From DASPFV01 sp035620975 (GTDB taxonomy: Bacteria; Acidobacteriota; Vicinamibacteria; Vicinamibacterales; 2-12-FULL-66-21), in assembly GCA_035620975.1 (NCBI GenBank), contig DASPFV010000180.1, positions 1 to 27,571 on the forward strand: a stretch of DNA of 27,571 nt, given 5' to 3'. The notes under the pieces are model-generated. The model made no database searches. It worked only from the letters and a program-made list of their open reading frames with translations, and was not told the origin of the DNA. Every line of letters begins with the position of its first letter. Position 1 is the stretch's first letter. Positions 7,477 through 15,576 of this stretch are shown one piece after another. A program made the translations under genes and the position numbers.

Positions 7477-8956
7477 AGTCTGCGACGACCTCTTCCCCCT
7501 CGCCGCTCACGTCGTCGGCCTCGACCGCCGGCTCCGGGCGTCCCGGAGCAGGCGCCGCTGCGGTGGTGCGCTTGCGGCGCGGGCAGATGTCGTGCCGCTT
7601 GATCATCTCGTTGAGCGTGGTCGGCTTGATGTGCAGGAGCTCGGCCGCCCGCTTCTGCACGCCGCCTGCGGCTTCCAGCGTGGACTCGATGAGGCGCTTC
7701 TCGAAGTCGGTGATGACCTCGCGGAACGAGATGCCCTCGGGCGGGACCACGAACTGCGGCATCTGGAACCGGCGGCTGCTGCGCACGTGGTCGGGCACGA
7801 GATCGACGTCGATTCGGCTGCCCGACGACAGCACGACCGCGCGCTCGATGACGTTCTCGAGCTCGCGGACGTTGCCGGGCCAGTCGTAGTCGAGCAGCAG
7901 GTCGAGCGCCTCGGGGGTGAGGTCGAGGTGCGTCTTCTGGTTCTCCGCGCTGTATTTCTCCAGGAAGTGCTGCACGAGCAGCGGGATGTCCTCCTTGCGC
8001 TCGCGCAGCGCGGGCAGCTGGACGGTGATGACGTGCAGCCGGTAGAACAGGTCCTCGCGGAAGCGGCCCTCCTCCATCATGCGACGGAGGTCCACGTTCG
8101 TGGCGGCGATGATGCGGACGTCGACCTTGATCGTCTCGACCCCGCCGAGTCGCATGAACTCGCGCTCCTGAATGACGCGCAGCAGCTTGGCCTGCGTCTC
8201 GAGCGGGATGTTGCCGATCTCGTCGAAGAAGATCGTGCCCTTGTCGGCGAGCTCGAAGAGGCCCTTCTTGGGGTAGACCGCGCCGGTGAACGCCCCCTTC
8301 ACGTGGCCGAAGAGGTTCGACTCGAGCAGGTCCGGCGGCAGGTTCCCGGAGTTCACCGTGATGAAGGCGCGGTCGGCGCGCGTGGAGTTCTGGTGCAGCG
8401 CCCGCGCGACCAGCTCCTTCCCGGTGCCGCTCTCGCCGTTGATGAGGATCGTCGTGCGGCTCGGGGCGGCCTGGATGATGAGGTCGAAGACCTGCTTCAT
8501 CCTCGGGCTCCGACCGATGATCTCGCCGAACCGGCTGACGTGCGCCTGCAGGTTCTGGCGCAGGGCGCGGTTCTCGGCGACCAGACGGCGCTGCGCGAGC
8601 GCGTTGCGCAGCACGACCAGCACCTCGTCGTTCTTGAACGGCTTGGTGATGTAGTCGAACGCGCCGCGCTTCATGGCGGCGATCGCGTTCTCGACCGACG
8701 CGAACGCGGTGATCATGAGCACCGGCAGGTCGTCGTCGATCTTCTTGAGCTCGTCGAGCGCGGCGATCCCGTCCATCCCTGGCATCATCATGTCGACGAT
8801 GGCGGCATCGAAGGGTTTGGCGCGTGCGAACTCCAGGCCCTGCGCGGCGTTCTCGGCCAGCCGCACCTCGTAGCCCTCGCGGGACAGCAGGGCGTCGAGG
8901 ATCTCGCGCATGATCTCCTCGTCGTCGATCACCAGAATGGAGCCCTTGCGATTCAT
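7475..8956 (-). CDS. Sigma-54-dependent response regulator (NtrC family)
   Basis: A 493-aa activator with the full NtrC layout. The receiver (residues ~6-120) has the acidic pocket DDE at 11-13, phospho-acceptor Asp55 (IVDMMMPG), Thr83 and Lys105. The AAA+ domain (~145-375) has Walker A GESGTGKE at 174-181, the sigma-54-contacting GAFTGA loop at 221-226, Walker B around Asp245-Glu246 (TIFFDEIG), Arg-finger region RFREDLFYRL and DWPGNVRELENVIERAVV. A Fis-type helix-turn-helix is at ~431-456 (KRAAELLHIKPTTLNEMIKRHDI). All key residues are intact, so it should remodel sigma-54 polymerase when phosphorylated. The ATG at 8956 has AGGGG six bases upstream. It lies 69 bp after the histidine kinase gene, which is almost surely its partner. 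The C-terminal ~30 residues form a disordered acidic tail. Target genes cannot be read from the window; control of the adjacent glycan operon is only a guess. Confidence 0.95.
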   Translation of the reverse strand: MNRKGSILVIDDEEIMREILDALLSREGYEVRLAENAAQGLEFARAKPFDAAIVDMMMPGMDGIAALDELKKIDDDLPVLMITAFASVENAIAAMKRGAFDYITKPFKNDEVLVVLRNALAQRRLVAENRALRQNLQAHVSRFGEIIGRSPRMKQVFDLIIQAAPSRTTILINGESGTGKELVARALHQNSTRADRAFITVNSGNLPPDLLESNLFGHVKGAFTGAVYPKKGLFELADKGTIFFDEIGNIPLETQAKLLRVIQEREFMRLGGVETIKVDVRIIAATNVDLRRMMEEGRFREDLFYRLHVITVQLPALRERKEDIPLLVQHFLEKYSAENQKTHLDLTPEALDLLLDYDWPGNVRELENVIERAVVLSSGSRIDVDLVPDHVRSSRRFQMPQFVVPPEGISFREVITDFEKRLIESTLEAAGGVQKRAAELLHIKPTTLNEMIKRHDICPRRKRTTAAAPAPGRPEPAVEADDVSGEGEEVVAD

Positions 8957-8977
8957 AACGTGCCCCTGGCGCGTGTC

Positions 8978-9029
8978 CCGGCCTGGCGAGGCCGGCCGCG
9001 CCCGCTCGCGACTAGTGGCCTGCCACTAG
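8978..9029 (-). other. Two stem-loops in the kinase/regulator gap, one overlapping the kinase stop codon
   Basis: Hairpin 1 is CTAGTGGC (9012-9019) with GCCACTAG (9022-9029), 8 bp, a 2-nt gap so in practice 7 bp with a 4-nt loop; it contains the kinase stop codon (TAG, 9028-9026 on the minus strand). Hairpin 2 is CCGGCCT (8978-8984) with AGGCCGG (8989-8995), 7 bp with loop GGCG. Both lie between the two-component genes. Neither has a U-tract. They could set the kinase:regulator ratio by partial termination or by protecting mRNA ends. Confidence 0.45.
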
Positions 9030-11974
9030 CCCTGCACCCCCGCCGCCGTCCGCGACGCCGCGACCGGCAGCGTCAGTGTGAAGCGCGTCCCCTGGCCTAC
9101 CACGCTGTCGCAGGTGATCGTTCCGCCGTGCTCCTGCACGATCCCGTACGTGATCGACAGACCCAACCCCGTCCCCTTGCCGATGTCCTTCGTCGTGAAG
9201 AACGGGTCGTAGATCCGCGACAGCTGATCGGGCGGAATCCCCGAGCCGGTGTCCGCGATCTCGACCCCCACCGTCTCGCCCGCGGTCCTCGTCACGATCG
9301 TGAGCCAGCCGCCCCGCGGCATCGCATCGCGGGCGTTCAGGAACAGGTTGAGGAACACCTGCTGCAGCTTGTACTCGATCCCCTGCACGAACGGCACCGA
9401 CGCGGCGAGCTCCTTGCGGACCTGGATCCGGCTGGTCCGGAACTGGTGCTCGAGCAGCGCCAGCACGTCGTTGACGACGGCGTTCACGTCCATCGGGCCG
9501 CTCTCCACCTGCGCCGGCCGCGCCAGGTTCAGGAGGCCGTTCACAATCTTGGCGGCCCGGAACGTCTGCCGCTCGATCTTCTCCAGGACCTTCGTGCGCG
9601 GATCCTCCGCCTCCGCCCCCTGCATCAGCATCTGGACGAAACTGGAGATGCCCGTCAGCGGCGTGTTCACCTCGTGCGCCACACCCGCAGCCAGCAGCCC
9701 GATCGACGCCATCTTCTCGGAGATCTGCAGCTGCTCCTCGAGCTGCACGCGCGTCGAGATGTCCTCGACCACGACAATCGTCCCCGCGATGGCGGCTTCG
9801 GAGTCGCGGAGCGGCGTCGTCGCCACGTTCACGAGCAGCCGGCGCGGGGCCTCGTGCCGCGTGAGGAGCGGCACACGATAGAGGGCAGTTCCTTCCGGTG
9901 AGTCCCGGCGGGCCGAGCGCAGCACGTCGATGAAGCCCGCATCGAAGATCTGCTCGATGCGCCGCCCGACGGCCGCCTCGTGGCGGATCCCGTACAGCTC
10001 TTCCAGCCGCCGGTTCCAGCGGACGAGCCGATCGTTGCGGTCGACCACGGCCAGGCCGTCGTTCAGCGACTCGAGAATGTTCTCGCTGAATTCACGGAGC
10101 CGCTCGAGCTCGTCGGCCTTCACGCGCAGCTGCCGGTAGAGCCGCCCGTTCTCGAGCGCGGTGGCCGCCTGGGCCGCCACGGCGGCCAGCAGCGCCATGT
10201 CTTCGCTGCTGAGCGGCTCGGTGCTCGCCTTCCGGCCGAGCGCCATCACCGCGATAGTCCCTTCCTTCGAGACGCACGGAACGAAGTAATGGATCCCGGC
10301 CTCGCGCCAGAACTCGACCTCGGCCGGGTCGAGCCGGCGCTGCGAGAGCGGGTCGTCCAGGGTCAGCGTGTGCCCCGAGATGAGCCGCGTGCCGACCTCC
10401 GACATCCGCGTCAGCAGCGGGGGGGCCGCGACGAACCCCGCATGGGCGATCGTCAGGAAATCGCCCTCCCGGCCCGTGGTCACGGGCGCCAGCATGACGG
10501 CCATTCGATCGACCACCAGCGTCTCGGTGACCCGCCGCACGAGCCGCTCGCTCAGCCGGGACAGGTCGAGATCGCTGTTCAGATCGCGCGCGAAACCCAC
10601 CAGCGCCCGCCGGTAATCGTAGCGGTCGCGGTAGTAAACGCGGTCCAGCCCGGTCTGTATCGCGTTCTTCACCGGGCGCGACAGCAGCACGACCACCATC
10701 GTGGCCAGCAGCGCGATGACCGGATTGCCCCGCTCGGCCTGGAAGAGGCGGCCGGCCACCGTGAGCAGAATCGCATAGATCGCGGCGATGGCGGCAATCG
10801 CGGCCGCATACACCAGCCCGCGCTTGATGATGACCTCGACGTCCATCAGCCGGTAGCGGACGATCGCCGAGGCAAACGCCAGGGGCACCAGGCCCAGCAG
10901 CACGGCCGTCAGCTCGAAGGCCGGGACCGGCGTGAAGCCGAGCGCAAAGGGCAGCGCGTACCCGAACACGAACGGCAGGGCCCCGAGCGCCGTCCCCCAC
11001 ACGATCCAGCGCAGCTGGCGACGCGCGGTGACCGATCGCACCCGCCGCAACGCCCGCACCAGAATCGCCAGGCCCGTGACGAGGCAGCCGGCCAGGTACA
11101 GCAGGTGCCCGCGCTCCACCACGGCCAGCACGTTCGACAGCACCTCCCCCTGCCGCGCGCCGGTGAGCATCACCGCGATCTGGGTCCCGCCGAGCAGGAG
11201 CGCGGGCAGGTAGATCATCGGCAGCAGCGTGCGGGCGCGGTCGCTCCGCACCCAGGCGTCCGGACGCTCCGGAAACACGAGCGCGAAGTGCACGAAGAGC
11301 GGCGGCAGCAGCAGCATCGACACGTCGTTCGCCCAGTAGAAGATCCAGTCGAGCAGATCCAGCCGGCCGCTGAACGAGAACGCGAGGACGCCGAAGAACG
11401 CAACCGAGAGCCAGAAGAAATGCAGCGTCGCCTGATTCTCCGGACGACGCAGGCGCACCGACGCGCCGACGAGGAGCGAGAAGATGCCGACCGCGGCCAG
11501 CACGAAGTACAGGCCGCGTGCGCCCGCGGGCATGGGCTGCAACGGGAGCTCGAGGAACTGCTGCGTCTGCTGCCGGACCATGACGTACGGCAGCACGGTG
11601 CCTCGCGACGACCGGTGCAGCGCCGCCACGACGTCGGCCGGGGACTCGACAGGCCGGCCGTCGATCGCAATCAGCTTGTCACCCGGAACGATGCCGGCCC
11701 GGGCCGCCGGCGATCCGTCGGCGACGATCTCGGCGATCACGTCCCGCCCGTTGCTCACCCAGTAGACGCCGTCCTCCATCTCGTACCAGGAGGCGCGCAC
11801 CGAGATGTTCACCACCGCGAGGCACAGCAGGCCGACGACGACGGCGAACTGCGCCGTCATCCTGAAGAGGGCCGACGAGCGGACCGAGATCGGGGAATTC
11901 ACGCTATCGCTCGACGCAGACGTCCGAGCGGCTCCCAAAGCAAAGCGCATTCCCTGAACGTCCTCAGGAAACAT
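9026..11974 (-). CDS. Membrane sensor histidine kinase: TM-PDZ-multiTM-GAF-PAS-HisKA-HATPase
   Basis: A 982-aa kinase. In order: one TM at ~41-59; a PDZ-like domain at ~75-140 (IVADGSPAARAGIVPGDKLIAIDGRPV), likely periplasmic; a block of about eight TM segments from ~153 to ~432; the signature IVRYRLMDVEVIIKRGLVYAAAI (~371-393); a GAF-like domain ~460-610; a PAS domain ~625-740; HisKA with phospho-acceptor His767 (GVAHEVNTPLTGI); and HATPase with the N-box NLFLNARDAMP (Asn880), DTGSGI at 908-913, YDPFFTTK and GKGTGLGLS. All catalytic motifs are present, so it should autophosphorylate and pass phosphate to the NtrC-type regulator just downstream. The input half recalls Bacillus ComP, while the output is of the NtrB/AtoS type. 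The start at 11974 is favoured over M9 (11950) because M9 has poor ribosome-binding spacing. The signal is unknown; PDZ suggests recognition of a peptide or an exposed protein C-terminus. Confidence 0.93.
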   Translation of the reverse strand: MFPEDVQGMRFALGAARTSASSDSVNSPISVRSSALFRMTAQFAVVVGLLCLAVVNISVRASWYEMEDGVYWVSNGRDVIAEIVADGSPAARAGIVPGDKLIAIDGRPVESPADVVAALHRSSRGTVLPYVMVRQQTQQFLELPLQPMPAGARGLYFVLAAVGIFSLLVGASVRLRRPENQATLHFFWLSVAFFGVLAFSFSGRLDLLDWIFYWANDVSMLLLPPLFVHFALVFPERPDAWVRSDRARTLLPMIYLPALLLGGTQIAVMLTGARQGEVLSNVLAVVERGHLLYLAGCLVTGLAILVRALRRVRSVTARRQLRWIVWGTALGALPFVFGYALPFALGFTPVPAFELTAVLLGLVPLAFASAIVRYRLMDVEVIIKRGLVYAAAIAAIAAIYAILLTVAGRLFQAERGNPVIALLATMVVVLLSRPVKNAIQTGLDRVYYRDRYDYRRALVGFARDLNSDLDLSRLSERLVRRVTETLVVDRMAVMLAPVTTGREGDFLTIAHAGFVAAPPLLTRMSEVGTRLISGHTLTLDDPLSQRRLDPAEVEFWREAGIHYFVPCVSKEGTIAVMALGRKASTEPLSSEDMALLAAVAAQAATALENGRLYRQLRVKADELERLREFSENILESLNDGLAVVDRNDRLVRWNRRLEELYGIRHEAAVGRRIEQIFDAGFIDVLRSARRDSPEGTALYRVPLLTRHEAPRRLLVNVATTPLRDSEAAIAGTIVVVEDISTRVQLEEQLQISEKMASIGLLAAGVAHEVNTPLTGISSFVQMLMQGAEAEDPRTKVLEKIERQTFRAAKIVNGLLNLARPAQVESGPMDVNAVVNDVLALLEHQFRTSRIQVRKELAASVPFVQGIEYKLQQVFLNLFLNARDAMPRGGWLTIVTRTAGETVGVEIADTGSGIPPDQLSRIYDPFFTTKDIGKGTGLGLSITYGIVQEHGGTITCDSVVGQGTRFTLTLPVAASRTAAGVQG

Positions 11975-11984
11975 CGACTAACCT

Positions 11985-12030
11985 GTTGATTTTCAACGCA
12001 TTTATGACGACGCCTTCACCCCGGTTCCAA
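11985..12030 (-). promoter_or_regulatory. Candidate promoter and palindrome upstream of the histidine kinase
   Basis: On the minus strand, TTGGAA (12030-12025) and CATAAA (12006-12001) are 18 bp apart, each matching 4 of 6 sigma-70 consensus bases. The predicted transcript would start near 11994, about 20 bases before the ATG. A 13-bp palindrome (GTTGA-3-TCAAC, 11985-11997) covers that point and could be an operator. The rest of 11975-12251 is relatively A-rich for this genome, with no ORF that I support and no sigma-54 -24/-12 element. Confidence 0.35.
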
Positions 12031-12216
12031 CAATCTGGAAGCTCGATCCAAAAATGCGAACCCGAAAGCGCGGGCAAGAAAAAGGCGGGCTGCCGGGATG
12101 GGGAGCCCCACGCTGCAACTAGAGGCCTTGGGCCCTCAGAACTTGTACAAATGAGGTCACGTTCTCCGGGGGCGAACCCGCCCGCGCGTCGAGCGCGGCG
12201 TTATCAAACGATGCGG

Positions 12217-12250
12217 GGCGGAGCCTCTCGCCGGTCTGAGGCGGAGCCTC
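12217..12250. repeat. Two direct copies of an 11-bp motif after the outer-membrane gene
   Basis: GGCGGAGCCTC occurs at 12217-12227 and again at 12240-12250, directly downstream (minus strand) of the stop codon at 12252-12254. The inner ends can also pair (GCCTC with GAGGC). A third copy of the 11-mer is at 24750-24760, in the last codons of another minus-strand gene; a 13-base match (GGGCGGAGCCTCT) is shared by 12216-12228 and 24749-24761. Confidence 0.5.
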
Positions 12251-12251
12251 G

Positions 12252-14177
12252 CTAGAACCGGACGAGGAATCCGCCCACCACGCGCTTGGGCGGACGGACG
12301 ACGAGGAGCTCGTCGTAGATCGAGCCGACGGTCGTCGAATCGCGGAACAGGTTGCGGATCCCCACGAGGATCTCCCAGCGCGTTCCGGCCACGCCGAACG
12401 GCAGCGCCTGGTTCACCTGGAGATCGAAGCGGGCATCGAGCCCCGGCCGGGCCAGCTCGTGATTGGCGCGGGTGAACCCGGTGTTAATCCTGTACAGCAC
12501 GAACACGCGGGTGTCGGTCTCAGGAATCTCGCCTTCGAACGAGGTCGTGACGTCGTGCAGGTCCTCGCGCGCGCCGCGAACGGCCGCGGGCACCCAGCTG
12601 CCGATCTCGGTGGTGTCGCCACGGGGGCCCCACCGCGCCCGCGTGATGCTGTAATCGATCGACGCGCGCACGCTGCGGGAGGGAGGGCTGCTCACGCGCA
12701 GCGCCCAGCCGTCCGCGGTGAAACCGCCGGCGCTCGCCACGTAGTAGTGGCCGATCGGCTGCGGCCCTTCGGGCATGTCGAGCCCGAACAGCGTCACGAG
12801 CTGATCGTCGACGTCCTGATAGAACCGTCGCACGCCGACGACGTACGTCTGATCGAACTCGTGCTCGACGAGCACGTCCAGGTAGCGCGCGCGCTCGACC
12901 CGGAAGTCGCCCACCTCCGCTGCGGTGCCGAGCGGCGCGAAGGTCCGCTCCGGCGGCAGCCACGGACCCGGCGTCACGCTGGCGACGAATTCCTCCGCAC
13001 CCGGCGCGACCATCTGCTGGCCTACGGTCGTCGTGACGCGCGTGTTCTGCAGCGGCGTGATCGTGAGGCCGAGCACCGGGCTCAGGAGCGCGCGGTTATC
13101 GAGGTAGTCGTACCGCGCGAAGCGACCGCCATATCGGATTTCGACGGTCCCGTCGAAGCTCCATCGATCGTACGCATAGAGCTCGCCGGCATTGCGGCTG
13201 CCGTCGGTCACAGCCGCGAGCGCCGCGAGATTCCCGCCGAGATACTCCTGGGTGCTGTACGAGAGGCCGAACTCGTAGCCGTGGGTGCGGTTGCCTCTTG
13301 CGGCGAACGCGCCCGCCACGAGCCAGGACGACAGATCACCCTGGCTCATGGCCGCCCGGACCGACCAGTCGCCGGCCGGCGTCGGCGCGCCGATCGAGAG
13401 ATAGGCGACGGGCCGCGGCATCGTGGCCCCCGAGAAGAGCCGGCCGGGTCCGAGCGCGCTCGACGTGAGGAGATTCACCTCGCCCGAGAACGGCAGGTCG
13501 GTGAAGATGGTACTGCCGATGCTCGAGGCCGACGACCCGCGACTGTACGGCGACAAGGCAGGGACGTCCTCGTCCGGCTCGACGAGCGCGACGACAGTGG
13601 ACGAATCCTTCAGAATGCTGCGCTTCAGATGGCGCAGACGCCAGGTAATCTCGGTGTGCGGGTGGTCGCCGTCCCGCGCCGCACCGTCGTCGGATGCGGG
13701 ATCGGGCTGGTCGGAGAGCGTGCCGCTCGGAAGGCGGACGCCGGCGGCGATGATCGGCCGTGCCGGGACGGGCATGCCCGCTCCGCTCGTCGCCACGAGC
13801 AGGTCGAGGCGGCGGAGCTGCAGCGGACGATCGAGCGGTGAAGGTCCGGCGCCCACGCGCACCAGCTCGCGCCGCGATCCCACGAACCCCGACAGATGGG
13901 CCTGAATCAGGTACTCGCCGGCGGGCAGGCCATCGATCGAAAAACGGCCTCCCGCATCCGACACGGCCGAGGACATCGTCTGGCCGAACGCCGACACCAT
14001 GGCGCCGGCGAGCGGTCCGCCCGTCTCGTCGTTGACGATGCCGCTGATGCTGCCGCGCGTCAGGTGGACGGCCTGACCATCGACGAAGCGGCCGGGCTGC
14101 GCCAGGACCGGTGCCGCGAGGGCGCCGAGCACGAGGACGACCACTGCGGTTGTCAGCACCCGTTTGGCGTGACGCAT
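12252..14177 (-). CDS. Outer-membrane beta-barrel protein with carboxypeptidase-like regulatory domain (TonB-receptor-like)
   Basis: A 641-aa exported protein. Residues 1-26 form a signal peptide (basic MRHAKR, hydrophobic TTAVVVLVLGALAAPVLA, then Q). Residues ~40-110 are a carboxypeptidase-regulatory-like beta-sandwich (GSISGIVNDETGGPLAGAMV, then GRFSIDGLPAGEYLI). The rest is rich in alternating aromatic/polar strands and ends with GIRNLF and the terminal FLVRF, the C-terminal Phe signature of outer-membrane barrels. This resembles acidobacterial and Bacteroidota TonB-dependent-receptor-like proteins, but no conserved plug domain or TonB box is evident and the chain is short for the family. 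It may be a reduced receptor or a non-TonB barrel. The ATG at 14177 is chosen because GGAGG lies 4 bases upstream and the signal peptide starts there; the ATG at 14204 lacks one. It is co-directional with the upstream secreted-protein gene (28-bp gap), so the two probably share the promoter at 15385-15357. The substrate is unknown. Confidence 0.82.
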   Translation of the reverse strand: MRHAKRVLTTAVVVLVLGALAAPVLAQPGRFVDGQAVHLTRGSISGIVNDETGGPLAGAMVSAFGQTMSSAVSDAGGRFSIDGLPAGEYLIQAHLSGFVGSRRELVRVGAGPSPLDRPLQLRRLDLLVATSGAGMPVPARPIIAAGVRLPSGTLSDQPDPASDDGAARDGDHPHTEITWRLRHLKRSILKDSSTVVALVEPDEDVPALSPYSRGSSASSIGSTIFTDLPFSGEVNLLTSSALGPGRLFSGATMPRPVAYLSIGAPTPAGDWSVRAAMSQGDLSSWLVAGAFAARGNRTHGYEFGLSYSTQEYLGGNLAALAAVTDGSRNAGELYAYDRWSFDGTVEIRYGGRFARYDYLDNRALLSPVLGLTITPLQNTRVTTTVGQQMVAPGAEEFVASVTPGPWLPPERTFAPLGTAAEVGDFRVERARYLDVLVEHEFDQTYVVGVRRFYQDVDDQLVTLFGLDMPEGPQPIGHYYVASAGGFTADGWALRVSSPPSRSVRASIDYSITRARWGPRGDTTEIGSWVPAAVRGAREDLHDVTTSFEGEIPETDTRVFVLYRINTGFTRANHELARPGLDARFDLQVNQALPFGVAGTRWEILVGIRNLFRDSTTVGSIYDELLVVRPPKRVVGGFLVRF

Positions 14178-14205
14178 AGCTCCTCCGTCACTCTCGCCAT
14201 CCACT

Positions 14206-15336
14206 CTACGGCCCGACCGTGAAGAGCACGTCGCGATCGACGATCTTGCCCGATAGCAAATCCGTCACCCGGATAGCCAGGCGGTATTCCCCAGTTTCGA
14301 ATCCCGCCAGTGGAACACCCTGTCCCGCCACGACCGGCTGCCCGCTGGCGGGATCGACGAGCGTTCCCGCCGTGCCGGGATTGAAGCGCTGCGGTTCAGT
14401 GTGGTTGAAGTATCGCTCGCCTGCCCGCTCGGGAGGATGCGCCGGCTCGTTCCTCTGTCGCGCCGACCCTCCCTCCGATGCCCCCTTCCGGAAGAAATGG
14501 TACTCCACCTGGAGATCGAACTTCTTCTGCGCCGTTACGGTCGGGTTGTAGACGAGAAAGATCACGATGAGCTCCTCGTCGTTCCGGAACCTGCGATCCG
14601 CGGCCGGCGTGACGTCGTTGTGGCCGATGACGTAGGGCCGTTCGGCCAGCGCCTCGGCGGCAATCGGCTCCCTCAGCACATCCAGGCGGTCGGCCAGGAT
14701 GACGCTGCTGGTCGTGAGCTCGCCCGACCAGAAGTCCGGAACCGTCAGCGGCTGCCTCAGCACGCTCGCGCGGGGCCTGGCCTCGCGCGCCGCCGGCTCG
14801 ACCCGCTCCCGGAGGACGACGAACACGTTGTACCGGCCCGGCACGAGCGAGAATCCGCGGCGGATGCGCGCGACGCGTCCGGGCTCCTGCCGCAGCTCGA
14901 CCGGGAAGATCGCATCGACGGGGAAGCCGTCCCCGGCGTTGTTCCGTCCGTCGCCGCGCGTGTCCGCCGGCTCCCCGGCACCGTCGTCGCGTGCGAGCGG
15001 CACTGCACGCACGTAAACGAGCGCGGCCGGCTGGTGGAGCGTCGAGAGATCCACGGTCAGCGTGAACGGCACGAACGTGCCGTGCTGAGCCTTCAGGAAC
15101 TCGTTCTGCCACTCGACGCGGAAGTCGGCCGGGACCGCCTTCCCTGCCAGCGCCGCATCAGCCAGCGCGAGTATCGCTTCCCCTTCGAGCTGCTGGGTCT
15201 GAAGCACGCGGTCGCCGGGCCGCGCATCGAAGGTCTGCGGCGTCTGCGCCGCGACCTGCCCCGCCCAGAGCACGCACCACACCAGACCTCCGTGGCGCAG
15301 AGCCGCCCCCGACAGCAAGCCTGGTCTCCCGTCCAT
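14206..15336 (-). CDS. Secreted protein of unknown function
   Basis: A 376-aa protein with a likely N-terminal signal sequence (hydrophobic core LRHGGLVWCVLWAGQVAAQ, cleavage after AAQ or before it). The mature part looks all-beta: repeated segments such as TFVPFTLTVDL, FSLVPGRYNVFVVLRE and GEYRLAIRVTDLLSGKIVDRDVLFTV suggest immunoglobulin-like or GWxTD-neighbour-type sandwich domains, but I cannot assign a named family. No catalytic motif stands out. It is the first gene of a two-gene unit with the outer-membrane barrel 28 bp downstream, which suggests joint work at the cell envelope. The start at 15336 sits about 14 nt downstream of the transcript start predicted from a very good promoter, which supports it, although the Shine-Dalgarno is weak. 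Confidence 0.75.
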   Translation of the reverse strand: MDGRPGLLSGAALRHGGLVWCVLWAGQVAAQTPQTFDARPGDRVLQTQQLEGEAILALADAALAGKAVPADFRVEWQNEFLKAQHGTFVPFTLTVDLSTLHQPAALVYVRAVPLARDDGAGEPADTRGDGRNNAGDGFPVDAIFPVELRQEPGRVARIRRGFSLVPGRYNVFVVLRERVEPAAREARPRASVLRQPLTVPDFWSGELTTSSVILADRLDVLREPIAAEALAERPYVIGHNDVTPAADRRFRNDEELIVIFLVYNPTVTAQKKFDLQVEYHFFRKGASEGGSARQRNEPAHPPERAGERYFNHTEPQRFNPGTAGTLVDPASGQPVVAGQGVPLAGFETGEYRLAIRVTDLLSGKIVDRDVLFTVGP

Positions 15337-15356
15337 CCCGCTGACAAACCATGTCC

Positions 15357-15385
15357 ATCATAGGCCAGCGGTGCCGCCAAGTCAA
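15357..15385 (-). promoter_or_regulatory. Sigma-70-type promoter of the secreted/outer-membrane operon
   Basis: On the minus strand TTGACT (15385-15380) and TATGAT (15362-15357) are separated by exactly 17 bp, ten of twelve consensus bases. Transcription would begin near 15350, giving a leader of about 14 nt before the ATG at 15336. Confidence 0.7.
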
Positions 15386-15432
15386 AGAAGCGTCGACAAT
15401 TAGCCCAGAAAGGGCGACCCCCCGGACCCTGG

Positions 15433-15441
15433 TGGTATCAT
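15433..15441 (+). promoter_or_regulatory. Possible extended -10 promoter for glgC
   Basis: TG-G-TATCAT at 15433-15441 fits an extended -10 element, but no -35 match lies 16-18 bp upstream. It would give a leader of about 130 nt before the GTG at 15577. The rest of 15337-15576 shows no other supported feature apart from the opposite-strand promoter. Confidence 0.3.
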
Positions 15442-15576
15442 CACGGCGCCCGTACCGGGGTTGAGCCGCCTCCGCACACGTCAGCGCGTCAAGGGGAAAG
15501 GCGTTCCGCAGGTCGGGCACCAGCGAGGCCGTCCGTGGTGCACCCGGGCCCGGACGCGAGGGATCGAGGACGCGCG

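Noticed and set aside
7409..9901. An 830-codon plus-strand frame opposite the two-component genes (and 9980-11989 opposite the kinase)
   Set aside because: Both are complements of well-supported response-regulator and kinase domains, with Arg/Asp/His/Gln-rich translations and no ribosome binding site or homology.
12459..13841. A 460-codon plus-strand frame opposite the outer-membrane gene
   Set aside because: The minus-strand reading has a signal peptide, regulatory domain and terminal Phe; the plus-strand one has only Arg/Gly/Asp bias.
15535..15576. Upstream GTG starts for glgC at 15535 and 15538
   Set aside because: They lack a ribosome binding site at a proper distance and would add 13-14 residues not expected in the family; the GTG at 15577 has GAGGA six bases ahead.
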